Shown: piece after piece, positions 51,206 to 60,068 of the stretch
Position numbering within the stretch: the first letter of the stretch is position 1
How the letters are laid out: each line of letters begins with the position of its first letter
NCBI RefSeq assembly: GCF_023218175.1
Contig: NZ_JALPTH010000035.1
Span: forward strand, 1-64,000
Direction of reading: 5' to 3'
DNA length: 64,000 bases
Source: Streptomyces lichenis
Lineage (GTDB): Bacteria > Actinomycetota > Actinomycetes > Streptomycetales > Streptomycetaceae
Program-made: the position numbers and the translations under genes
The notes under the pieces: model-generated
Told to the model about the DNA's origin: nothing
Seen by the model: only the letters and a program-made list of their open reading frames with translations
Database searches by the model: none

Positions 51206-52977
51206 GCGGTGAGATCCGCTTCGACGGGGCCCGCCCGGATGTGGCGGCCGTGGAGCGGATGACGGACCGGCTGGCGGCCCGCGGGCCGGACGGCCGGGGC
51301 ATCTGGTCGCAGGGCGCGGTGGCGCTGGGCCACCGCCGGCTGAAGATCATCGACCTGTCGGAGAGCGGCGCCCAGCCGATGACCGACGCGGCGGCCGGAC
51401 TGACCGGGGTCTTCAACGGCTGCGTCTACAACTACCAGGAGCTGCGCGAGGAGCTGCGCGGGCTCGGGCACCGGTTCTTCTCCACCTCCGACACCGAGGT
51501 GGTGCTCAAGGCGTACCGCGAGTGGGGCACGGACTGCGTGGAGCGGTTCGCCGGGATGTTCGTCTTCGCCATCGTGGAGCACGAGTCGGGGCGGCTGGTG
51601 CTGGGCCGGGACCGGCTCGGCATCAAGCCGCTGTACCTCTCGCAGGAGCCCGGCCGGCTGCGGTTCGCCTCCTCGCTGCCCGCGCTGCTGGCCGGCGGCG
51701 GGGTGGACACCTCGCTGGACCCGGTGGCGCTGCACCAGTACCTGAGCTGGCACGCCACGGTGGCCGCGCCGCGCACGGTACTCAACGGCGTACGCAAGCT
51801 GCCGCCGGCGACCGTGCGGGTGATCGAGCCGGACGGCACCCACCGCGACCACCGCTACTGGGGGCCCTCGTACACCCGCCGCCCGGAGCACGCCGGGATG
51901 GGCGCCGAGGAGTGGCGGGACGCGGTGCTGGACCGGCTGCGCACGGCGGTGCGGCGGCGGATGGTCGCCGATGTGCCGGTCGGGGTGCTGCTCTCCGGTG
52001 GCCTGGACTCCTCGCTGATCGTGGCGCTGCTCGCCGAGGAGGGGCAGCGGGACCTGGCGACCTTCAGTGTCGGGTTCGAGTCCGAGGGCGGTGAGGAGGG
52101 CGACGAGTTCGCCTACTCGGACCTGGTGGCCGAGCGGTTCGGCACCGACCACCACCAGCTGCTGGTCCCCTCCGACCGGGTGTCCACCGCGCTGGACGGG
52201 GCGGTCGCGGCGATGAGCGAGCCGATGGTCAGCCATGACGTGGTCGCCTTCCACCTCCTGTCCGAGCTGGTCTCCAAGGAGGTCAGCGTGGTGCAGAGCG
52301 GGCAGGGCGCCGACGAGGTGTTCGCCGGCTACTACTGGTACCCCGACCTGGCGGACGTCCCCCGCGCGGGGGAGCCGGAGCGGTACGCCGAGGTGTACTT
52401 CGACCGCTCGCACGCCGACCTGGCCCGGGTGCTGCGGCCGGAGCTGCTGCCGGACCGGGACGTGGCGTCCGACTTCGTACGGGAGCACATGGCCGCGCCG
52501 GGCGCCGAGACCGCGCTGGACGCGGCGCTGCGGCTGGACACCCACGTCATGCTGGTCGACGACCCGGTCAAGCGGGTGGACAACATGACCATGGACTGGG
52601 GTCTGGAGGCCCGGGTCCCGTTCCTGGACCACGAGCTGGTCGAGCTGGCGGCGGCCTGCCCGCCGGAGTTCAAGCTGGCCCAGGGCGGCAAGGGCGTGCT
52701 GAAGGACGCCGGGCGCAAGGTGCTGCCGCGCGAGGTGGTGGACCGACCCAAGGGCTACTTCCCGGTGCCGGCGATCCGCCATATGGCCGGGCCCGTGCTG
52801 GACCGGGTGCGGGAGGCGCTGTCGGCGCCCGAGGCCCGGGCACGCGGCGTGTTCCGCGAGGAGTACGTGGCCGAGCTGCTGTCCGCCCCCGACGACCACC
52901 GCACCCGCCGCGGGGCGAACGCCCTGTGGCAGGTGGCGCTCCTGGAGATATGGCTGCAGACACACGGGATCAGCTGA
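51193..52977 (+). CDS. AsnB-type glutamine-dependent amidotransferase
   Basis: The 594-residue enzyme has an N-terminal class II glutaminase domain whose nucleophile Cys2 follows the GTG start (M-CGVSGEIRFDG). RGPDGRG and NGCVYNYQELR follow, and then a synthetase domain with the PPi loop SGGLDSS (268-274). The start at 51193 is fixed by the need for Cys2 and by GGGAGG upstream. It resembles the group that amidates N-acetylglutaminylglutamine in osmoprotectant clusters more than plain asparagine synthetase. No ATP-grasp ligase is next to it, so that assignment is tentative. The next gene starts within it. Confidence 0.87.
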   Translation: MCGVSGEIRFDGARPDVAAVERMTDRLAARGPDGRGIWSQGAVALGHRRLKIIDLSESGAQPMTDAAAGLTGVFNGCVYNYQELREELRGLGHRFFSTSDTEVVLKAYREWGTDCVERFAGMFVFAIVEHESGRLVLGRDRLGIKPLYLSQEPGRLRFASSLPALLAGGGVDTSLDPVALHQYLSWHATVAAPRTVLNGVRKLPPATVRVIEPDGTHRDHRYWGPSYTRRPEHAGMGAEEWRDAVLDRLRTAVRRRMVADVPVGVLLSGGLDSSLIVALLAEEGQRDLATFSVGFESEGGEEGDEFAYSDLVAERFGTDHHQLLVPSDRVSTALDGAVAAMSEPMVSHDVVAFHLLSELVSKEVSVVQSGQGADEVFAGYYWYPDLADVPRAGEPERYAEVYFDRSHADLARVLRPELLPDRDVASDFVREHMAAPGAETALDAALRLDTHVMLVDDPVKRVDNMTMDWGLEARVPFLDHELVELAAACPPEFKLAQGGKGVLKDAGRKVLPREVVDRPKGYFPVPAIRHMAGPVLDRVREALSAPEARARGVFREEYVAELLSAPDDHRTRRGANALWQVALLEIWLQTHGIS

Positions 52978-55076
52978 CCTGGGCGGCCGCTCCGGCGGCC
53001 GTCCCGCTGGCGGACGCGCCCGGCGGACGCGACACCCCCCGTCCGCTCACCGCGCACGCCTGCTGGTATCCCTCGGCGGATCCGGCGGGCGAGCGCATCG
53101 CCTTCGTCTGCGACCGGACCGGGGTGCCCCAGCTGTGGACCGGCCCCGCGTCCGGCGACCGGGAGCCCGATGGCACGGACGGGCTGCGGCTGCTCGACTC
53201 CGGGCCCGATCCGGTGACCGAGGTGGCCTGGTCACCGGACGGCCGCTGGATCGCGTACACGGTGGCGCCCGGCGGCGGTGAGCTGACCCGGGTGCTGTGC
53301 GTGCGCCCGGACGGCACCGGCCGGCGGATCGTGGCGGGCGCCGAGCCGGACAGCTCGGCCTACCTCGGCTGCTGGGCGCCGGACGGCTCGGCGGTCGCCG
53401 TCACGGTGGCGCTGCCCCCCGGCGGGGCGGCCCGCCTGCTCTCCGACGCCGGCCGCCAGGACGGTCCGGGCCTCGGGGCCCTGGAGGAGACGGCCCCGGA
53501 CGGCGTCCGGGACCCGTTCGCGGAGGGCTGGGCCGGGGCCGGAGTCGAGGACGGGGGGCGCGACCGGGATCCGTTCGCGGAGGACGGGGCCGAGGGCGGG
53601 GACGGCGGACGGGACCGGCTGGGCGCCTATCTGGTCGATCCGGACGGTGTCCGCTCCCCCGTACTGCTGGCCGCCGAGCGCGGCGCCGCCACGCTGCGGG
53701 TCTGCGACCTCAGCCGGGACGGCCGGTTCGCGCTGGTGCGGCGCGGTCCGCGCGGGCGGCGGGAGGCGGTGGTGGTGCGCACCGCCGACCGGGGCGCCGG
53801 CTGTGTGCTGCGGGTGGCCGACGGCGACCCGTGGATCGGCCGGTTCTCCCCCGACGGCTCCACGCTGTGGCTGCGCAGCGACCACGAGCGGGAGTTCGCC
53901 GCCCTGCTGGCGGTCCGGCTGGATCAGGAGGGCCGGTACACCGGGTCCTCGGTGGCCGCCGAGCGGGCGGACTGCGACCTGGAGCTGCTGGCCTTCGCCG
54001 GGGACGGCGGGACGGCGGTGCTGGCCTGGAACGTACGGGGGGTGAGCGAGCTGCGGCTGCTGGAGCCGCAGGCCGGGCGGGCCGGAGTCGGGGAACCCGT
54101 CGCGGGCGGCGGCCGGGAGGTGGAGCTGGCGCACGAGGTGGTGGTGCGGATCGCCGCGGCCGGACCGGGCGGCGCGGTGCTGGCGCTCGCCGGGTCGCAG
54201 CGCCGGACCGGGGTGTGGTGGCTGCCGGGCGGCGCCGCGCCGGTACGGACGGCCTGGTCCTCGCGGGACGAGGACGCCGTACCGCCGGGCGCGGCGCCTC
54301 CGGTGCGGCCGGTGGCGCTGAGCCCGGTGGCCCGGGACGGGCTGGGCCTGGGCGGCTGGTACTACCGGGCGCCGGGGCGGGACGGCGACCGTCCGGCGCC
54401 CTGTGTGGTCCATCTGCACGGCGGCCCGGAGGACCAGGAGCGGCCGGTGTTCTCCTCGCTCTACCACGAGCTGCTGGGGCGTGGCTTGGACGTCTTCGCG
54501 CCCGACGTGCGCGGCTCCTCGGGGTACGGCCGGTCCTTCACGGACGCCGACCTCGGCACCGGGCGGTTCGCCGCCCTCTCGGACGTGGCGGACTGCGTGG
54601 CCCATGTGGTGCTGGCCGGACTGGCCGACCCGGCGCGGGTGGCGGTGATGGGGCACTCCTATGGCGGCTATCTGACGATGGCCTCGCTGGTCTGGCACCC
54701 GGAGCTGTTCCGGACCGGGGTGGCGGTGTGCGGGATGTCCGACCTGGAGACCTTCTTCGCCGGGACGGAGCCGTGGATCGCCGAGTCCGCCGCACACAAG
54801 TACGGCCACCCCGAGCGGGACCGCGAACTGCTGCGGTCGCTGTCGCCGATGAGCCGGGTGGACGCGCTGCGGGTGCCGCTGCTGGCGGTGCACGGCGAGC
54901 ACGACACCAACGTCCCGCCGGGCGAGTCCGAACAGTTCGTGCGCGCCGCCCGGGAGCGCGGGCACGCCGCCGAGCTGCTGGTCCTGCGCGAGGAGGGCCA
55001 TGAGTTCCGGCGCGCCGACAACCGGCGGCGCTTCCGCCGGAGGGCCGGGGACTGGCTGGAGCGGTATCTGGGCTGA
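52950..55076 (+). CDS. S9-family prolyl oligopeptidase-type serine peptidase
   Basis: The 708-residue protein has an N-terminal TolB/DPP-like beta-propeller (about 1-450; repeated W-SPDGRWIAYT-type blades) and a C-terminal alpha/beta hydrolase. The catalytic triad is Ser570 in GHSYGGY, Asp652 in GEHDTNVP and His684 in EEGHEF. The ATG at 52950 lies inside the amidotransferase gene, 28 bases before its end. Cytoplasmic, with no signal peptide. In an operon with an amidotransferase it may hydrolyse or recycle the amidated peptide. Confidence 0.9.
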   Translation: MAADTRDQLTWAAAPAAVPLADAPGGRDTPRPLTAHACWYPSADPAGERIAFVCDRTGVPQLWTGPASGDREPDGTDGLRLLDSGPDPVTEVAWSPDGRWIAYTVAPGGGELTRVLCVRPDGTGRRIVAGAEPDSSAYLGCWAPDGSAVAVTVALPPGGAARLLSDAGRQDGPGLGALEETAPDGVRDPFAEGWAGAGVEDGGRDRDPFAEDGAEGGDGGRDRLGAYLVDPDGVRSPVLLAAERGAATLRVCDLSRDGRFALVRRGPRGRREAVVVRTADRGAGCVLRVADGDPWIGRFSPDGSTLWLRSDHEREFAALLAVRLDQEGRYTGSSVAAERADCDLELLAFAGDGGTAVLAWNVRGVSELRLLEPQAGRAGVGEPVAGGGREVELAHEVVVRIAAAGPGGAVLALAGSQRRTGVWWLPGGAAPVRTAWSSRDEDAVPPGAAPPVRPVALSPVARDGLGLGGWYYRAPGRDGDRPAPCVVHLHGGPEDQERPVFSSLYHELLGRGLDVFAPDVRGSSGYGRSFTDADLGTGRFAALSDVADCVAHVVLAGLADPARVAVMGHSYGGYLTMASLVWHPELFRTGVAVCGMSDLETFFAGTEPWIAESAAHKYGHPERDRELLRSLSPMSRVDALRVPLLAVHGEHDTNVPPGESEQFVRAARERGHAAELLVLREEGHEFRRADNRRRFRRRAGDWLERYLG

Positions 55077-55263
55077 GGGCGCGGGCGGGACGGCTCCGGG
55101 GCCCGGAGGGTGACGCCGACGGCGGCCGGCCCCGGCCGGGCGGCGGCCCTCGGGCCCGGGTGCAGAGCGGACCGGGGCTGCCTACAGTGACCGCACGGCC
55201 GCTTTCCGTACCGGAACCGCAGCCGTACGGTCAGCACCCGGTCCGCACCAGGAGGCGCCGACG

Positions 55264-56265
55264 ATGCACCCCCCGCTCGCCTCGTACGCCGTCGTCGTCC
55301 CCACCATCGGGCGGCCCTGCCTCGCCGACTGCCTCCGCGCGCTGGCGACCTGCTCGGGGCCGGAGCCCAGCCGGATCGTGCTGGTGGACGACCGCCCCGG
55401 TGCGCCCGGCAGCCCGCTGCCGCTCGCCGCGCTGGGCCCGCTGGCGGACCGGGCCGTCGTGCTGCGCAGCGGGGGCCGGGGCCCGGCCGCCGCCCGCAAC
55501 ACCGGAACGAGGGTGGTCGAGGAGCCGTGGACCGTGCTCCTGGACGACGACGTACGGGTCACCGCGCACTGGCGCGAGCAGCTGGCCCGCGACCTGGCCG
55601 AGGCGGGCGCGGACACCGGCGGGGTGCAGGGCGTGCTGGAGGTGCCGCTGCCCACCGGGCGGCCGCCCACCGACTGGGAGCGCAACACCGCCGGGCTGGC
55701 CGGGGCGCTGTGGGCGACCGCGGACATGGCGTACCGCACCGAGGCGCTGCGGGCGGTCGGCGGCTTCGACGAGCGGTTCCCGAGGGCCTTCCGGGAGGAC
55801 GCCGATCTGGCCCTGCGGGTGGTGGACGCGGGCTGGCGGATCGTCCGCGGTGAGCGGCGCACCGAGCATCCGGTGCGGCCCGCGGACCGCTGGGTGTCGC
55901 TGCGGGTGCAGCGCGGGAACGCCGACGACGCGCTGATGGCCCGGCTGCACGGCCGGGACTGGTGGGAGCGGGCGGCGGCGCCGCGCGGCCGGATCCGGCG
56001 CCACGCGGCGCTCAGCGCGGCCGGCCTGGGCGCGCTGGTGCTGGCCGGCGCCGGGCAGCGGCGGGCCGCGCTGCTGGCCGCGGCGGTGTGGGCGCTGGGG
56101 ACGGGCGAGTTCGCCCGGGCCAGGATCGCGCCGGGACCGCGTACCGCCGACGAGGTGGCCACCATGCTGCTGACCAGCGCGCTGATCCCGGCCGCCGCCA
56201 CCTGGCACCGGCTCAGCGGACGGTGGCGGCACCGGGCGGCGCCGGCCTGGGAGGGCACGTGGTGA
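55264..56265 (+). CDS. Family 2 glycosyltransferase
   Basis: The 333-residue GT-A enzyme has VVVPTIGRPCLADCLRAL, VLVDDRPG, GGRGPAAARNTG, the metal-binding VLLDDDVRV and FREDADLALRV. The C-terminus is amphipathic with an Ala-rich hydrophobic segment, which may bind the membrane. It is the first gene of a six-gene overlapping operon. The donor sugar is unknown. Confidence 0.88.
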   Translation: MHPPLASYAVVVPTIGRPCLADCLRALATCSGPEPSRIVLVDDRPGAPGSPLPLAALGPLADRAVVLRSGGRGPAAARNTGTRVVEEPWTVLLDDDVRVTAHWREQLARDLAEAGADTGGVQGVLEVPLPTGRPPTDWERNTAGLAGALWATADMAYRTEALRAVGGFDERFPRAFREDADLALRVVDAGWRIVRGERRTEHPVRPADRWVSLRVQRGNADDALMARLHGRDWWERAAAPRGRIRRHAALSAAGLGALVLAGAGQRRAALLAAAVWALGTGEFARARIAPGPRTADEVATMLLTSALIPAAATWHRLSGRWRHRAAPAWEGTW

Positions 56266-56855
56266 CCGGGGCCGAGGGGCGGCCCCCGGTGCGGGCGGTG
56301 CTCTTCGACCGGGACGACACGCTGGTGGCGGACGTCCCCTACAACGGCGACCCGGCGCTGGTGCGGCCCATGCCGGGGGCGCGCGAGGCGGTGGCGCTGG
56401 TGCGCGCCCGGGGGCTGGGCTGCGGGGTGGTGTCCAACCAGTCCGGCATCGGCCGGGGGCTGCTCAGCCACGCCCGGGTACGGGCGGTGAACGCCCGGGT
56501 GGACGCGCTGCTGGGGCCGTTCGGCGCCTGGGTGTACTGCCCGCACTCCCCCGAGGACGGCTGCGGCTGCCGCAAGCCCGCGCCCGGACTGGTGGTGGAG
56601 GCGGCCCGCCGGCTGGGGGTGCCGGCCGAGGCCTGTGTGGTGATCGGCGACATCGGGGCGGATGTGGAGGCGGCCCGGGCGGCGGGGGCGCGGGCCGTGC
56701 TGGTGCCGACCGCGCGGACCCTCCCGGCGGAGGTGGCCGCGGCGCCGGCGGTCTGCCGGGACCTGGTGGAGGCGGTACGGCTCGCCCTGTCCCACGCCGG
56801 GCCGTCGGCCGATACGGGGCCGGTGGCGTACGCGGAGGGGCGGACCCGGCCGTGA
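56262..56855 (+). CDS. HAD-IIIA phosphatase of the GmhB type
   Basis: The 197-residue phosphatase has VLFDRDDTLV (Asp16, Asp18) and NQSGIGRGLL. The zinc loop CPHSPEDGCGCRKPAPG and IGDIGADVEAARAAGA match D-glycero-D-manno-heptose 1,7-bisphosphate phosphatase and histidinol-phosphatase relatives. The GTG at 56262 overlaps the GT2 stop. With GT9 enzymes next door, a heptose-like sugar nucleotide is the natural suspicion, although GmhA and HldE partners are absent from the window. Confidence 0.88.
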   Translation: MTGAEGRPPVRAVLFDRDDTLVADVPYNGDPALVRPMPGAREAVALVRARGLGCGVVSNQSGIGRGLLSHARVRAVNARVDALLGPFGAWVYCPHSPEDGCGCRKPAPGLVVEAARRLGVPAEACVVIGDIGADVEAARAAGARAVLVPTARTLPAEVAAAPAVCRDLVEAVRLALSHAGPSADTGPVAYAEGRTRP

Positions 56856-57859
56856 GGGTGCTGGTGGTCCGGCTGGACAGCTTCGGCGACGTACTGCTCG
56901 CCGGGCCCGCGGTGCGCGCCGCCGCGCACCGGGCGGACCGGGTGTCCATGCTCTGCGGGCCGCTCGGCGCGCCGGCCGCCCGGCTGCTGCCCGGGGTGGA
57001 CGAGGTGCTGGTGTGGGAGGCCCCCTGGGTAGGCTTCGACCCGCCCCCGGTGGACCGGGCGGAGGTGAATCGGCTGGTGGACCGGCTCACGGCGGCCCGG
57101 CTGGACGCGGCCCTGGTGCTCACCTCCTTCCACCAGAGCCCGCTGCCCGCCGCCCTGCTGCTGCGGATGGCCGGGGTGCCGCATGTCGCCGCGGACAGCG
57201 TGGACGCGCCCGGGGCGCTGCTGGACGTCCGCCATCAGCGGACCCCGCACGCCCATGAGGCCGAGGCGGGGCTCGACCTGGCCGAGGCGGCCGGGTTCCC
57301 GCGCCCGCCGGGTGACGACGGCCGGCTGCGGGTCCGGCACGCCGCCGGGGCGCCGGAGCTGACCGGCCCCGGCTCGTATGTCGTGGTGCATCCCGGGGCC
57401 AGCGTCCCGGCCCGCCGCTGGAGTCCGGAACGCTCCGCCCAGGCGGTACGCCTGCTGACGGCGGCCGGACACCGGGTGGTGGTCACCGGCGGGCCCGGTG
57501 AGCGGGAGACCACCGCGCTGGTGGCGGGCCGGGACGGGCTCGACCTGGGCGGTCGCACCGGACCGCCCGAACTGGCCGCGGTCCTCGCCGGGGCGGGCGC
57601 GGTGGTCACCGGCAACACGGGCCCCGCCCATCTGGCGGCCGCCGTCGGCACCCCGGTGGTCTCGCTCTTCTCCCCCGTGGTCCCCGCCGAGCGCTGGGGC
57701 CCCTACGGCGTGCCGCACGTCCTGCTCGGCGACCAGGACGCGCCCTGCGCCGGCACCCGCGCCCGCCAGTGCCCGGTGCCCGGGCACCCCTGCCTGGACG
57801 GGGTGACCGCCGAGGACGTCGTCGCGGCGGTGGAGAAGCTGCTCGGAGCGGGACGGTGA
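56852..57859 (+). CDS. Family 9 glycosyltransferase (heptosyltransferase-like)
   Basis: The 335-residue GT-B enzyme begins MRVLVVRLDSFGDVLLAGPAVRAA and has VVHPGAS, VTGGPGE and TGNTGPAHLAAAVGTPVVSLFSPV with CPVPGHPC near the end, typical of ADP-heptose transferases. The GTG at 56852 overlaps the HAD stop. In Gram-negatives these act on LPS core; an actinobacterial acceptor is unknown. Confidence 0.88.
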   Translation: MRVLVVRLDSFGDVLLAGPAVRAAAHRADRVSMLCGPLGAPAARLLPGVDEVLVWEAPWVGFDPPPVDRAEVNRLVDRLTAARLDAALVLTSFHQSPLPAALLLRMAGVPHVAADSVDAPGALLDVRHQRTPHAHEAEAGLDLAEAAGFPRPPGDDGRLRVRHAAGAPELTGPGSYVVVHPGASVPARRWSPERSAQAVRLLTAAGHRVVVTGGPGERETTALVAGRDGLDLGGRTGPPELAAVLAGAGAVVTGNTGPAHLAAAVGTPVVSLFSPVVPAERWGPYGVPHVLLGDQDAPCAGTRARQCPVPGHPCLDGVTAEDVVAAVEKLLGAGR

Positions 57860-59094
57860 GGGGGCGGCCTGCGGCGGGGCGGCCTGCGGCCGCGGGGGCC
57901 GGGGCACGGGCCGTCGGGGCCCCGACCGTCGGGGGTGAGGAGCCGCGGGGGGCGCCGGGGGCGCCGGGCGGGGGTTGGGTGCCGGGTGCGGGTGGGACGC
58001 CGGGCGAGGCTGGAGCGCCGGACGGGGGCGGGGCATCGGGTGCGGAGAGTGGTACGGGCCGGGCGCAGGGTGCGGGGCGGGCTGGGACGGCTGCGGCGGG
58101 GGGAGGGGTGGGTGCGGGTGGTGGAGGGCGGTCTCGGGTGCTGGTGCTGCGGGCGCTGGGGCTGGGCGATCTGCTGGCCGGGGTGCCCGCGTTGCGGGGA
58201 CTGCGGCGGGCCTTCCCGGGGTGGGAGATCGTGCTCGCCGGTCCGGAGGCGCTGGCCGGACCGGTGGCGGCGAGCGGGGCGGTGGACCGGCTGCTGCCCG
58301 CCTCGGCGCCCGGGCGGGCGGTGCCGACCCGGTTGGACTGGACCGGTCCCCCACCCGAGCTGGCGGTGGACCTGCACGGCAGCGGCCCCTCCAGCCATCT
58401 GCTGCTCGCCCGGCTGCGACCCCGCCGGCTGTGGGCGTTCGCCCACCCGGGCACCCCGGCGATCACCGGCCCGGAGTGGCGGGCCGACGAGCACGAGCGG
58501 GAGCGCTGGTGCCGGCTGCTGGGCTTCCACGGGGTCGCCGCCGACCCCGGCGATCTGCGGCTGGCCCCGCCGGCCGGGCCGTCGCCCGCTCCCGGGGCCG
58601 TCGTGCTGCACCCCGGCGCGGACGCCGGCTCCCGGCGGTGGCCCGCCGAGCGGTACGCGGCCGTCGCCGGTGAGCTGCTGCGGCGCGGCCACCGGGTGGC
58701 GCTGACCGGCGGGCCCGGTGAGGACGGGCTGCTGGGCCGCGTGGTCTCCGCGCTGCCACCGGGCCCGCGCCCCCTGGTGTACGCGGGCGGGCTGCCGTAC
58801 CCGGAACTGGCCGCCCTGTCCGCCGGGGCGGCGGCCGTGGTGAGCGGCGACACCGGGATCGCGCACCTCGCGGTGGCCTACGGCACCCCGTCGGTGACCC
58901 TCTTCGGGCCGGTCTCGCCGCGCCGATGGGGGCCGCCGCCGGGGACCCGGCATATCGCCCTGTGGCGGCCGGGGCCGCCCGGGGAGCCGTCCGGCGACCC
59001 GCATGGGCAGGACCCGGACCCGCGGCTGCTGCGCCTCCGCCCCGAGGACGTACTGAAGGCGCTGGACGAGCACCCGGAGGTGGTGCGCCCGTGA
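57856..59094 (+). CDS. Second family 9 glycosyltransferase, with Gly/Ala-rich N-terminal extension
   Basis: From residue about 93 the 412-residue protein is a GT9 enzyme (RVLVLRALGLGDLLAGVPALRGLRRAFPG; VLHPGADAGSRRWP; SGDTGIAHLAVAYGTPSVTLFGPVSPRRWG). The first 92 residues are Gly/Ala/Pro-rich, with units such as GAGGTPGEAGAPDGGG. The GTG at 57856 overlaps the previous stop, so the extension is the coupled reading. Ordinary members start at the RVLV strand, as the neighbouring gene does. Confidence 0.87.
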   Translation: MRGRPAAGRPAAAGAGARAVGAPTVGGEEPRGAPGAPGGGWVPGAGGTPGEAGAPDGGGASGAESGTGRAQGAGRAGTAAAGGGVGAGGGGRSRVLVLRALGLGDLLAGVPALRGLRRAFPGWEIVLAGPEALAGPVAASGAVDRLLPASAPGRAVPTRLDWTGPPPELAVDLHGSGPSSHLLLARLRPRRLWAFAHPGTPAITGPEWRADEHERERWCRLLGFHGVAADPGDLRLAPPAGPSPAPGAVVLHPGADAGSRRWPAERYAAVAGELLRRGHRVALTGGPGEDGLLGRVVSALPPGPRPLVYAGGLPYPELAALSAGAAAVVSGDTGIAHLAVAYGTPSVTLFGPVSPRRWGPPPGTRHIALWRPGPPGEPSGDPHGQDPDPRLLRLRPEDVLKALDEHPEVVRP

Positions 59095-60068
59095 TCGGTC
59101 GGCCTGTTGACGTATCGAGTACGCCCGATCCGCGCACCACGGTCGTGGTGCTCACCCACAACCGCCGGGACGCGCTGCTGCGCACCCTGGGCCTGCTCAC
59201 CGCGCTGCCCGAGCGGCCGCCGGTCGTCGTGGTGGACAACGCCTCGACGGACGGCACGGCGGACGCGGTGGCCCGCCACCACCCGGGGGTGACGGTGCTG
59301 GCCTCGGGCGGCAACCTCGGCGCGGCGGGCCGCACGCTCGGCGTACGGCATGCCGAGACGCCCTATGTGGCGTTCAGCGACGACGACTCCTGGTGGGAGC
59401 CGGGCGCACTCGGCCGGGCCGCCGACCTGCTGGACCGCCACGACCGGCTCGCGCTGCTCGCGGCCCGGGTGACGGTGGCGCCGGACGGCGCCGAGGACCC
59501 GCTCAACGCGGTGCTGGCCGCCTCGCCGCTGGGCCGGGTGGACGATCTGCCGGGGCCCCGGGTGCTCGGCTTCCTGGCCTGTGCCGCGGTGGCCCGCCGG
59601 GAGGCGTTCCTGGCGGCGGGCGGCTACCACCCGGCGCTGTTCGTCGGTGGCGAGGAGACCCTGCTCGCCTACGACCTGGTGGCCCGGGGCTGGGGGGTGT
59701 GCCACAGCCCCGAGGTGGTGGCGGTGCACGCCCCCTCCGGCGGCGGGGAGCGGCCCGGGCGCCGCGTGGCGATGCGGCGCAACGCGGTGCTCACCACCTG
59801 GCTGCGCCGCCCGCTGGCCCTGGCCCTGCGCCGTACCGGCGCGCTGGCCGCCGACGCGCGCCGGGACCCGGCGGCCCGGGCCGCGCTCGGCGGGCTGGTG
59901 CTCCGGCTGCCGGTCGTGCTGCGGGACCGGCGGCGGCTCCCGGCCGAGGCGGAGGCGCTGGCCCGCGCGCTGGATCCGGAGGCGGGCCTCGGGGCGGGGC
60001 CGCATCCGGTACGCCGCCTCCCGGCGGGCGACGGGTCCGCGGTGCCCGGCGAAGGGGCCGCGCCATGA
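59091..60068 (+). CDS. Family 2 glycosyltransferase
   Basis: The 325-residue GT-A enzyme has TTVVVLTHNRRDALLRTL, VVVDNASTDGTADA, GGNLGAAGR, FSDDDSWWEPGAL and VGGEETLLAYDL. It is closely similar to the next gene product, so the pair arose by duplication. The GTG at 59091 overlaps the GT9 stop. The extra 13 N-terminal residues before the first strand may come from the overlapping start. Confidence 0.88.
   Translation: MIGRPVDVSSTPDPRTTVVVLTHNRRDALLRTLGLLTALPERPPVVVVDNASTDGTADAVARHHPGVTVLASGGNLGAAGRTLGVRHAETPYVAFSDDDSWWEPGALGRAADLLDRHDRLALLAARVTVAPDGAEDPLNAVLAASPLGRVDDLPGPRVLGFLACAAVARREAFLAAGGYHPALFVGGEETLLAYDLVARGWGVCHSPEVVAVHAPSGGGERPGRRVAMRRNAVLTTWLRRPLALALRRTGALAADARRDPAARAALGGLVLRLPVVLRDRRRLPAEAEALARALDPEAGLGAGPHPVRRLPAGDGSAVPGEGAAP

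Noticed and set aside
56262..58135. Complete ADP-heptose biosynthesis cluster
   Set aside because: Only the phosphatase and transferases are present; isomerase, kinase and nucleotidyltransferase are not in the window.
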